Part shown: positions 16,018 to 23,113 of the stretch, piece after piece
How positions within the stretch are numbered: position 1 is the stretch's first letter
How the letters are laid out: each line of letters opens with the position of its first letter
NCBI GenBank assembly: GCA_964516435.1
Contig: CAZEZP010000032.1
Coordinates: 1 to 26,055 of the forward strand
Length of the DNA stretch: 26,055 nucleotides
Source: HGW-17 sp964516435
GTDB lineage: Bacteria; Myxococcota_A; Polyangia; HGW-17
Direction of reading: 5' to 3'
Program-made: the position numbers and the translations under genes
Notes under the pieces: model-generated
Seen by the model: the letters and a program-made list of their open reading frames with translations, nothing else
Databases searched by the model: none
Told to the model about the DNA's origin: nothing

Positions 16018-17721
16018 TCATTTGATTCGTCCCAGAATCAGGGTGTGATCGTCGCCATGGGGCACGCCGGCATAGTAGGCTTCGGCGTCGGCCACGATCT
16101 TCTTGAGGGCGGATTCCAGGTCCAGGGCGCTGGCTTCCTTGATGCTGCGGCGGAAGCGCTTGTCGCCGTATTCCATGCCGTCGGGGCCCACGTCCTCGAT
16201 AATGCCGTCGGTGTACCACACCACCAGGTCGTTGGGCACGAGTTCCTGGGTCTTGATTTCATAGGAGGCGCCGTCTTTTTCCCCAAGCCGCTGGCCGCGC
16301 GCCATCAACTGGATGAACTTGTCCTCGCCCGGACGGTAAATGTAGGGGAAGTTGTGGCCCGCATTGACGTAGGTCATGTTCTTTTTGGCCGGGTCGATGA
16401 TGCAGACGAAGCAGGTCATGAAGAACTGCCCCTTGCCGGAGGCCGCGATGGAGTTGTTCAGGATGCGGGCGAACTGGTCCAGGTCCGGAATGAGGTTCTC
16501 GATGGCCAGGATGGTGTCGCACGCGCTCTTGGCGGCGGCCGTGATCATGGCCGCCGGCACGCCGTGGCCCGTGACGTCGCCGATGACGACCAGCAGGCGA
16601 TCCCCGCTGATTTTATAGAACGACCACCAGTCGCCGCCCGTCTCGGAAGCCGACTGGAAGTGTCCAGCCAGGGTGACGCTCGAGAATTCGTGCAGGCCCG
16701 ACGGCGGCACCAGCGAGTCCTGGATGGTCTTGGCGACTTCCAGTTCCTTGGCCATGACGGCCTTCTTCTGGCTCTCCTGCAGCAGTATCACGAGATTTTC
16801 GGCCATGAAGTTGAAGCCGTCACCGAGCACCTCGATTTCGTCGTGGGTCTTGATGCGCACGCGATGGTTCAAATCGCCGTGGGCGAACGTGGACATGGAG
16901 TTGACCAGGCTCTTGATGGGGCGGGTGATGCGCAGACCCTGGAACACGGACAGCAGCAGACCCAGCAGCAGCAGGATGCCGCCGAGCATCACGATGCGCT
17001 TGAAGTTTTCGTCCTTGTTCTGCTTGAGGGCAGCGGCCAGTTGCTTCTCGTATTCCGCCAGCGCCTTGAGGTTGTACATCATGGCGACGGTGCCGATGTA
17101 GACGCCTTCATCCACGATGGCACCCACGAACAGCATGTGCTCCTCGCCCGTCTTCGACACCACGCGCGCGCCGTCCACGGAGGCGCTGCGCACGTCGAGC
17201 CCCTCCGGCAGCCCCTGCGGTTCCTCCTTCTTGCCCTGAGGCGGCTGCGCATCCGGCGACCCCTTCTTCGTGAGGACTTCCGTGAAGGGGAACGCCGTGA
17301 AGTCCACTTCGAGCTTGCCGGTGAAGGCCGGATCGCCGGCCAGGTAGATCTTGTCTTCCCGCAGGAGCCGGGCGTTGGGGTAGCGGCTGTCGTAGTAGGA
17401 CATCAGGAACCCTTCCGCGTTGAACACGGTCACCACGTCCAACTGGGAGTCCTGCCGGCCGATGGGGGGGATGGCATCGGCCAGTTCCTGCTGCTGGGAA
17501 GCCTTGAGGAACACGGCGGAAAGCCGCTGCAGCGAGAACAGTTGCGCCTTTCCCGCCCGCTGGATGTTCCGGATGTAGGAGTCGCGCTGCTCGGCGCCGG
17601 TCTGCTTGAACACGCTCTCCAGGCGCTGGGTGCTCATGTACCCGAACCCGCCCAGGAGAACCACGATGGTCACGGTCGTTCCGAAGATGATTCGCCATGC
17701 AATGGAAATTCGAATCGCCAT
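16018..17721 (-). CDS. Membrane sensor HAMP-SpoIIE (PPM) Ser/Thr phosphatase
   Basis: A 567-aa membrane-bound phosphatase. An N-terminal membrane segment (about 9-28), a ~210-residue periplasmic region, a second membrane segment (about 243-265) and a HAMP domain (about 267-320, ITRPIKSLVNSM, then GDLNHRV) are followed by a SpoIIE-type PP2C domain. Metal-binding motifs are intact: GGDWW, GDVTGHG, YTDGIIE and the final GDDHTLI. Family members usually dephosphorylate STAS-domain anti-anti-sigma factors in partner-switching pathways; no such partner is in the window. The periplasmic region, with a VVTVFNAEGFLMSYYD strand pair, may be Cache-like, though I am not certain. AAAGG precedes the ATG. 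It is the first gene of a set with the TPR and binding-protein genes, 91 bases downstream of ftsK. Confidence 0.93.
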   Translation of the reverse strand: MAIRISIAWRIIFGTTVTIVVLLGGFGYMSTQRLESVFKQTGAEQRDSYIRNIQRAGKAQLFSLQRLSAVFLKASQQQELADAIPPIGRQDSQLDVVTVFNAEGFLMSYYDSRYPNARLLREDKIYLAGDPAFTGKLEVDFTAFPFTEVLTKKGSPDAQPPQGKKEEPQGLPEGLDVRSASVDGARVVSKTGEEHMLFVGAIVDEGVYIGTVAMMYNLKALAEYEKQLAAALKQNKDENFKRIVMLGGILLLLGLLLSVFQGLRITRPIKSLVNSMSTFAHGDLNHRVRIKTHDEIEVLGDGFNFMAENLVILLQESQKKAVMAKELEVAKTIQDSLVPPSGLHEFSSVTLAGHFQSASETGGDWWSFYKISGDRLLVVIGDVTGHGVPAAMITAAAKSACDTILAIENLIPDLDQFARILNNSIAASGKGQFFMTCFVCIIDPAKKNMTYVNAGHNFPYIYRPGEDKFIQLMARGQRLGEKDGASYEIKTQELVPNDLVVWYTDGIIEDVGPDGMEYGDKRFRRSIKEASALDLESALKKIVADAEAYYAGVPHGDDHTLILGRIK

Positions 17722-17742
17722 TTTGCACCTTTCTTTCGACGC

Positions 17743-17770
17743 ATGTTACTCAAGCGACATTGGAATTCAA
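17743..17770 (-). promoter_or_regulatory. Possible promoter of the phosphatase-TPR-binding protein operon
   Basis: On the minus strand, TTGAAT (17770-17765) and TAACAT (17748-17743) are 16 bases apart in the AT-richer 91-base gap after ftsK. A start near 17736 would give a ~15-base leader that still contains the AAAGG ribosome-binding site. The hexamer matches are moderate, and read-through from ftsK is an alternative. Confidence 0.33.
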
Positions 17771-17812
17771 AGGAAATTTACCGGAAAAATGCAATTCATC
17801 CAGCAAAGAAGG

Positions 17813-20497
17813 CTAGCGCGGGGGGATGAGGACCTCGCGCTGGTTGGTGCCGTTGGGCGGCGACACGATGCCCTCGTGCTCCATGCGCTCCACGATGCGG
17901 GCCGCGCGGTTGTACCCGATCTTCAGGCGACGCTGGATATAGGAGATGGAGGCGATGCGGTCGCGCGCCACCACGTCGAGCGCGTCTTCCCACTTGGAAT
18001 CCAGGGGCTCGTCGTCGAACCCCCCGTCTTCCTCGGGGGAAACCACGATGCTCATGTCGTAGGACGGGCGTCCCTGGGCGCGCAGGTGATCCACGACGGC
18101 CTGCACCTCGGCCGTGGAGACGAACGCACCGTGCACGCGCACGGGTGAGAGCCCGCGGTTGGACCAGAGCATGTCGCCGTTTCCCAGGAGAGCTTCGGCG
18201 CCCATCTGGTCGAGAATGACCTTGGAGTCGATGCGGGAGGCTACCATGAAGGCGATGCGCGTGGGGAAATTGCTCTTGATGAGCCCCGTGATGACGTCCG
18301 TGCTGGGCCGCTGGGTGGCCGTGATGAGATGGATGCCCACGGCGCGGGCCTTCTGCGCGATGCGGGCCACGGCGGTCTCCACCTCCTTGGCCGCCACCAT
18401 CATGAGGTCCGCGAACTCGTCGATGACGATGACGATGAACGGCAGATGTTCGGGAGCGCCCTCGATGCCGCGCTGCCGGATGGCGTCCGCTTTCTGGTTG
18501 TAGTCCGCCAGGTCGCGCACGCCCAGTTCCGAGAGCGCCTGGTAGCGCCGCTCCATTTCGCGCACGGCCCACTGCAGGGCCAGGTTCGCCTGCTGCGGGT
18601 CGGTCACCACCGGCAGCAGCAGGTGGGGGATGTCGTTGTAGACGCTGAATTCCACCATCTTGGGGTCGATGAGGATCAGACGCACGTCGCGGGGCGAGGC
18701 GCGGAACAGGATGCTCAGCAGCATGGCGTTCACGCCCACGCTCTTGCCCGAGCCGGTGGTGCCCGCGATGAGCAGGTGGGGCGCCTTGGCCAGATCCATT
18801 ACCACGGCGCGCCCCTTGATGTCCTTGCCCATGGCCATGGTCAATTTGCTCCGGCTTTGCGCGAAGGCCGGGTCTGCCACGATTTCCTTGAGGTACACCA
18901 GTTGCGGGCTCTCGTTGGGGACCTCGATGCCCACTGCGCTCTTGCCCGGAAGCGGCGCCACGATGCGCACGCGGGTGGCGGCCAGCGACATGGCGAGGTC
19001 CTTGGCGAGGCTCTCGATGCGGGAAACGCGCACGCCGGCTTCCGGCACGAACTCGTACATGGTGACGACCGGCCCCACGTGAATTTCCTGCACTCGACCC
19101 TTGATCTTGTAGTCCTGGAACGCCTGCTCCAGTCGGGCGGCCAGGGCCAGCATGTGGTCCTTGTCCCGCGTCACGTTCCGGGGCGGCTCGTAATACAAAA
19201 GTTCGGGATCGGGCAGGTGGAACTCGCCCCAGTCGTCGGTGAAGGTGGTCACCGGCGCCAGTTCTCCCGAATGGATCGTTTCCTCGATGATGCGCGGCCC
19301 GAAGGAGAGCGGTTCCGAGGTGCCGGCGATGACGGGATCGGAATCGGCCGGGATTTCTTCGGCGGGGGCGGGCGTCGCGACATTTTCTGCCACGGCGGCC
19401 GGAAGCCTTTCGGGTGCACCGGCCGGCTCCTCCCGGGTTTCCTCCCAGGCTTCGGCCTTCGCCGCCGGGCCTTGCGCCGGGGACGGACCGGAAGGCTCGG
19501 ATGCAGGGGCGGGATCGGGCGAAGGAGCGGCATTCGCAGGTTTTTCCCGGGCGGATCCTGCCTCGGCGGGCTTGGCGCCCGTTTTCTGTTCCGGCCGCGC
19601 GGACGGCACCTTTTGGCCGGAGCCGTCCGGTTCCGCCGCGATTTCGGGCGGCATGCCGGAGGGGAGGGGGGCGGTGGTTTTCACCCGGTGGTTTTCCACG
19701 TCTGCCGGTTTCGATGCTGCCGGCCCGTTCCTGGCCGTCGGCGTTTTTTTCTTCTGGTTCAGTTCGTCGGCGGCCAGCGGTTTTTGCGGCCTGCGCGCGG
19801 CATCCCCGGCGGGAGCGTCGGCCGTTTCGCCGTCCTCGGCTTCCCCGGCGCCTTCCTCTTCGCCGTCTTCGTCCTCTTCACCGTCTTCGAGCGGCTCCCA
19901 GCGGAACAGGTTCACGAGGAACCGCCCAAGGGCGCTCAGCATGCGCCCCAGCCAGGCGAACAGGGCCACCGTTCCCTCCACCAGCGCCACGATGGTTCGG
20001 GCCGGAGAACTCTGGGTAGCCAGCATCAAAAATAGTAGCAGTCCAACGCCGAAGAGGATGAAGCTGCCCACGTGCGAGACCAGGGAAATGCCCAGCGCGC
20101 CCAGGACCTCGCCCGTCTTGCCGCCAGCGCTCAGCCCGTGCAGGCGGTAGCGGGGGAACAGGAGCCAGAACAGGACCGTTCCGCAGATCGTGGCTCCCGT
20201 GTAGCCCAGCCACAGGCGGCCGTTGGCCAACTGGAAGCGCCGGGAGAAGATGCCCCAGGCAACGGAGAAGAGAGCCACCACCACCAGGAAACTGCCCAGC
20301 CCCAGCAGGGAGAAGAGCGCCAGCGCCAGCGCCTGCCCGAAGGGCCCCATGAGCCGCCCGTCCCCGAACACCAGCGAAAACAGGGCGCCACCCAGGAGGA
20401 AGGCAAATCCCAAAAATATGATACCCCACATTTCCCGCTGCAACTGGGAGCCATCAGAGTTTTTTTTGGTGGCTTTTCTTCGCTTCGTCTGCGCCAT
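17813..20497 (-). CDS. ftsK: DNA translocase FtsK/SpoIIIE
   Basis: An 894-aa membrane-anchored DNA pump that clears and aligns chromosome ends at the division septum. Four membrane segments lie within residues 24-160. A long acidic and Pro/Ala-rich linker (about 180-430) follows. The motor domain has FtsK alpha/beta regions with Walker A GTTGSGKS near 577 and Walker B FIVIVIDEFADL near 690. A C-terminal gamma winged helix (about 830-894, IQRRLKIGYNRAARIVERME) should read chromosome-orienting sequences. The ATG at 20497 gives the Lys/Arg-rich cytoplasmic start typical of the family; AGGTAGGAT lies about 11 bases upstream. In-frame ATGs further upstream lack a ribosome-binding site. A strong promoter-like pair precedes it. 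Confidence 0.97.
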   Translation of the reverse strand: MAQTKRRKATKKNSDGSQLQREMWGIIFLGFAFLLGGALFSLVFGDGRLMGPFGQALALALFSLLGLGSFLVVVALFSVAWGIFSRRFQLANGRLWLGYTGATICGTVLFWLLFPRYRLHGLSAGGKTGEVLGALGISLVSHVGSFILFGVGLLLFLMLATQSSPARTIVALVEGTVALFAWLGRMLSALGRFLVNLFRWEPLEDGEEDEDGEEEGAGEAEDGETADAPAGDAARRPQKPLAADELNQKKKTPTARNGPAASKPADVENHRVKTTAPLPSGMPPEIAAEPDGSGQKVPSARPEQKTGAKPAEAGSAREKPANAAPSPDPAPASEPSGPSPAQGPAAKAEAWEETREEPAGAPERLPAAVAENVATPAPAEEIPADSDPVIAGTSEPLSFGPRIIEETIHSGELAPVTTFTDDWGEFHLPDPELLYYEPPRNVTRDKDHMLALAARLEQAFQDYKIKGRVQEIHVGPVVTMYEFVPEAGVRVSRIESLAKDLAMSLAATRVRIVAPLPGKSAVGIEVPNESPQLVYLKEIVADPAFAQSRSKLTMAMGKDIKGRAVVMDLAKAPHLLIAGTTGSGKSVGVNAMLLSILFRASPRDVRLILIDPKMVEFSVYNDIPHLLLPVVTDPQQANLALQWAVREMERRYQALSELGVRDLADYNQKADAIRQRGIEGAPEHLPFIVIVIDEFADLMMVAAKEVETAVARIAQKARAVGIHLITATQRPSTDVITGLIKSNFPTRIAFMVASRIDSKVILDQMGAEALLGNGDMLWSNRGLSPVRVHGAFVSTAEVQAVVDHLRAQGRPSYDMSIVVSPEEDGGFDDEPLDSKWEDALDVVARDRIASISYIQRRLKIGYNRAARIVERMEHEGIVSPPNGTNQREVLIPPR

Positions 20498-20539
20498 GCG
20501 TCTTGGAATCCTACCTGAGCACACATTGGTGCCCATGGC

Positions 20540-20568
20540 AACATAGCATCCGGCCGTCCGGATTTCAA
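20540..20568 (-). promoter_or_regulatory. Predicted ftsK promoter with inverted repeat in the spacer
   Basis: On the minus strand, TTGAAA (20568-20563, five of six consensus matches) and TATGTT (20545-20540, four of six) are separated by 17 bases. A start near 20533 gives a ~36-base leader. The spacer is almost filled by an inverted repeat, TCCGG-ccgt-CCGGA (20549-20562), which could be an operator for a repressor binding between the boxes. Confidence 0.5.
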
Positions 20569-20580
20569 CTTTTGCGCCTG

Positions 20581-20611
20581 TCGGCCGGAAATCGCCCGGC
20601 TCGGCCGGAAA
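20581..20611 (-). promoter_or_regulatory. Paired 11-bp motif upstream of the ftsK promoter
   Basis: TCGGCCGGAAA occurs exactly at 20581-20591 and 20601-20611 (plus-strand reading), a 20-bp period or about two helical turns. The nearer copy is 12 bases upstream of the ftsK -35 box. The same 11 bases recur at 22483-22493 upstream of another predicted promoter. This looks like paired activator sites, but no regulator is identified. Confidence 0.4.
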
Positions 20612-20630
20612 GGCGAGCACGGCATCAGAA

Positions 20631-22370
20631 TCAGCGGGAGATGACGCGGGTATTCCATTCCCGCAGGTATTTCGCGTAATCGGCGTCGTCGCGGTACGGC
20701 CATTCCGCCGGCGCGTACGGATAGGTCTTCATCCCGGAAAATGGCAGGGGTTTCGCCCAGCCGGTCAGTGGCCCGAAGGGATGCTCCTTGAGGGAATACC
20801 AGACGTTGGCCAGCAGGAATGCGTGCCGGACGAAGCCCGCGGGCGGCGCCGGCGCATCGGGAAATTCCAGTTCCATGGCATCGCCGTGTCCCATGATGAC
20901 GAAGCGGTCGTCGGTATGCAGCAGCAGGGGACGCACGTCTCCGTATCGCGTGAAGTTTCCCGTCATCACGGCATCGGCAACGGGCGGCAGGCGCTCGTCG
21001 GTCGCAGAGGCCCGATGGGAGAGGTTCGCCGACGTCACGTTCGTGGCGCCGCCATACCCCAGCCGGGCCGCCGAGGCCTCCACCCGGGTGATGCGCAGCG
21101 TTTCCGGCGGCGAGTCGTCCAGGGCCACGGCGTCCAGCACATCGATCACCGACGGCCCGTGTGCCAGCGTCAGGCGGATGCGGGTATCGCCGGCCGTGAC
21201 GAGCCCGCCGATGTCCACTACCCAGGCGCGCGCATCCCCGGCGGCCTTTCCCGCCGTCCGGCGCACCGTCCATTTACCGCGAGCATCCAGCGTCTCGATG
21301 ACGGTGCCCGCGGAAAACGGGGGTTTCTGCAGCCGGCGGTAGTCGTCGTACACGCCCCAGGCATGCAGAACGAGCTTGGCGTGACGCGGATTCGCGATGG
21401 TTCCGAAATCCAGGATCACGCGGGAGGCTTCGTGCGGCTGCACCGGCAGCGGTACCCCGTCGGCCGTCCGCACCGCGTCGAGCACGTCCTGCCCGTCCTC
21501 CCGCACGGCGCGCACGGGCGGGCGCAGGGCACGGGTGGTCAGGAAATCCGTGGGACTGGCGTATCCCAACTGGCTCGTGAAACTCCACGTGGTATAGGGG
21601 CGCACGCCGGCCGGTGCGTCCACGAGCACCAACTGGATGAGGTCGACGAACGAGGCCTCGAAGATCACCTCGCGCAGTTTCATGCGGTATCTTCCGGTCG
21701 CCGGGGTGAAATCCCCCAGGTCGTACATGTTGTCGCCGTAGAACTGCGGGGCGAACACCGTCAGGCCGTATCCCAGGGGCGAGCCGCTCAGGTCGGTGTG
21801 GTACCTGTACTGCCTTCCGTCGTGCAGATAGAGGTACGGGCACGAGCCCCGGCCCCGGCGCTGGATGTACGGCTGGCGGATGCAGGCGTCGAAGTCCCAG
21901 CGGCAGTTCGTGCAGGCCAGTTTGCCACCGCTGAAGCCGAAATCCTGGCAGGAAGGCTTCTGGGCCATTTTCGGCTCGCACTGCTCCGGCGGCGTGACGA
22001 TGCCGTCGCCGCAGTCGCAGGGATCCCCCCGGCCGTTGCGGTTCGCGTCCTTCTGCTCCGGGTTGGGGATGGACGGGCAGTTGTCCCGCGCATCGGGCAC
22101 GCCATCGGCGTCGGCATCCGGCGGCAGAACCGGCGGCGTTTTCACTTCCTCCCGCTCTTCCAGTTCTTCCAGCGGCGTCGCATCCCGCGTCGTTCTCCCG
22201 TCATCTCCGTTCGTCTCCCGCTTGGCAGCGGCTTCGTCGCCGGGGCCGCGATCACGGGTATCGCCGCCCTCCGACGTCAGGGTCTTCGTGTCCGTCCGGT
22301 AGCAGGAAAACGAGAGGGAAAACAGCCAAAACCAGATTGCCGGGGACGCTTTTCGCCACAAGAGCCGCAT
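20631..22370 (-). CDS. Secreted, probable lipoprotein with TSP3-like calcium repeat
   Basis: A 579-aa exported protein. The signal ends at Ser-Phe-Ser-Cys23, a weak lipobox. An acidic low-complexity stretch is followed by a thrombospondin type 3-like calcium motif (DADADGVPDARDNCP, then DANRNGRGDPCD), a CGDGIVTPPEQC segment and Cys-rich GGKLACTNC. The remaining ~430 residues are unassigned, rich in beta-type sequence, and include FAPQFYGDNMYDLGDF. The tail (DDRFVIMGHGDAMELEF, then LPFSGM, YPYAP and WNTR) resembles, from memory, the ends of large FG-GAP/ASPIC-type secreted proteins of related bacteria; I could not check this. The start is fixed by GGAGGT five bases before the ATG, giving a clean signal sequence. 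It lies upstream of ftsK with a 133-base gap and is divergent from the zinc-knuckle gene. Function unknown. Confidence 0.85.
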   Translation of the reverse strand: MRLLWRKASPAIWFWLFSLSFSCYRTDTKTLTSEGGDTRDRGPGDEAAAKRETNGDDGRTTRDATPLEELEEREEVKTPPVLPPDADADGVPDARDNCPSIPNPEQKDANRNGRGDPCDCGDGIVTPPEQCEPKMAQKPSCQDFGFSGGKLACTNCRWDFDACIRQPYIQRRGRGSCPYLYLHDGRQYRYHTDLSGSPLGYGLTVFAPQFYGDNMYDLGDFTPATGRYRMKLREVIFEASFVDLIQLVLVDAPAGVRPYTTWSFTSQLGYASPTDFLTTRALRPPVRAVREDGQDVLDAVRTADGVPLPVQPHEASRVILDFGTIANPRHAKLVLHAWGVYDDYRRLQKPPFSAGTVIETLDARGKWTVRRTAGKAAGDARAWVVDIGGLVTAGDTRIRLTLAHGPSVIDVLDAVALDDSPPETLRITRVEASAARLGYGGATNVTSANLSHRASATDERLPPVADAVMTGNFTRYGDVRPLLLHTDDRFVIMGHGDAMELEFPDAPAPPAGFVRHAFLLANVWYSLKEHPFGPLTGWAKPLPFSGMKTYPYAPAEWPYRDDADYAKYLREWNTRVISR

Positions 22371-22482
22371 GCGGCACCTCCACGAAACGGGATGCCTCAT
22401 CCTAGAGGAATCCCTGGAAGACAAAAACAGAATTCTCGCCGGAACCGCATGTTTTCCCGCATCGCGTCCGCATGCCGCGCCG

Positions 22483-22493
22483 TCGGCCGGAAA
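22483..22493 (+). promoter_or_regulatory. Third copy of the TCGGCCGGAAA motif
   Basis: An exact third copy of the 11-bp motif found twice upstream of ftsK. It ends 12 bases before the -35 box predicted for the zinc-knuckle gene, the same distance as at ftsK but in the opposite orientation relative to transcription. It lies in the 199-base divergent gap 22371-22569, where no gene is seen. Confidence 0.38.
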
Positions 22494-22505
22494 CGGATTT
22501 GCAGC

Positions 22506-22534
22506 TTGATTTCGACCGTTCCCTGCGGCAGAAT
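22506..22534 (+). promoter_or_regulatory. Possible promoter of the zinc-knuckle / MglA-like gene set
   Basis: TTGATT (22506-22511) and CAGAAT (22529-22534) are 17 bases apart, four of six consensus matches each. A start near 22541 leaves a ~29-base leader with GGAGAG just before the ATG at 22570. It would drive the small zinc-knuckle gene and perhaps the GTPase and flavoprotein genes after it. Confidence 0.38.
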
Positions 22535-22569
22535 CCCGCCGTTTTCGACTTGCCCGAACGGAGAGAACC

Positions 22570-22998
22570 ATGAGCCGATTCCTGTGCCCTAAATGCCATC
22601 AGCGACTCAACGATCAGGATCCAGCCTTCGTGCGTTTCACGGGTGAACTGTCCGGCCCCCGCTTTTCCGTGCGCTTTCCCATCCAGTTGCCGGCGCAACT
22701 GGGGGTGTACGGGGCCGTCCATCCCGACTCCATCCGCATGGAGCCGGGCGCCGAGGTCCGCTTCCTGTGCCCGCACTGCCAGGAGGATCTGGCGCTGGCC
22801 GGGGTGCCCCTGCATTCGTGGGTGCTCCTGGAGGAAGATGGCGGTGCCCGTTCGGCCGTGGTGTTCAACCGCGTGTTCGGCGAGCACAGTTCCTTCCAGT
22901 TCGACCTGGAAACCCGCCGGCTGAAGGCGGCTTTCGGCGAAAACATCGACCAGTACCGGGAGGATTTCAACCGGGAACTGAATTTCTTTGGATGCTGA
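22570..22998 (+). CDS. Small protein with two CxxC zinc-knuckle pairs, function unknown
   Basis: I do not recognise the family of this 142-aa, probably cytoplasmic protein. It starts with CPKC (Cys6, Cys9) and has a second pair in LCPHCQED near 70; together these could bind one zinc ion. The region between and after is predicted beta-rich, with SSFQFDLETRRL and a charged C-terminal helix ending in FFGC. No signal peptide or membrane segment is visible. The ATG at 22570 has GGAGAG just upstream. It lies 115 bases before the MglA-type GTPase gene on the same strand, so a link to that system is suggested by position only. Confidence 0.82.
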   Translation: MSRFLCPKCHQRLNDQDPAFVRFTGELSGPRFSVRFPIQLPAQLGVYGAVHPDSIRMEPGAEVRFLCPHCQEDLALAGVPLHSWVLLEEDGGARSAVVFNRVFGEHSSFQFDLETRRLKAAFGENIDQYREDFNRELNFFGC

Positions 22999-23113
22999 GT
23001 CCCTTCTGGGGTATGCTGGCGCAGCTGTCCGGTTTGCCGCGGCGCGGCCCGGATGCCGTGTCTCCAGGACGGAGACGCGACCGCAGCAACATCCATCCCC
23101 ACGGAGTCGTCGC

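Noticed and set aside
13854..16025. A 723-codon open frame opposite the TPR gene
   Set aside because: Its product is Gly/Arg/His/Val-rich with no motif. The minus strand has a signal peptide, ribosome-binding site and regular TPR pattern.
18329..20035. A 568-codon open frame opposite ftsK
   Set aside because: Low-complexity Arg/Gly/His product overlapping the ftsK motor and linker, with no start signal or domain.
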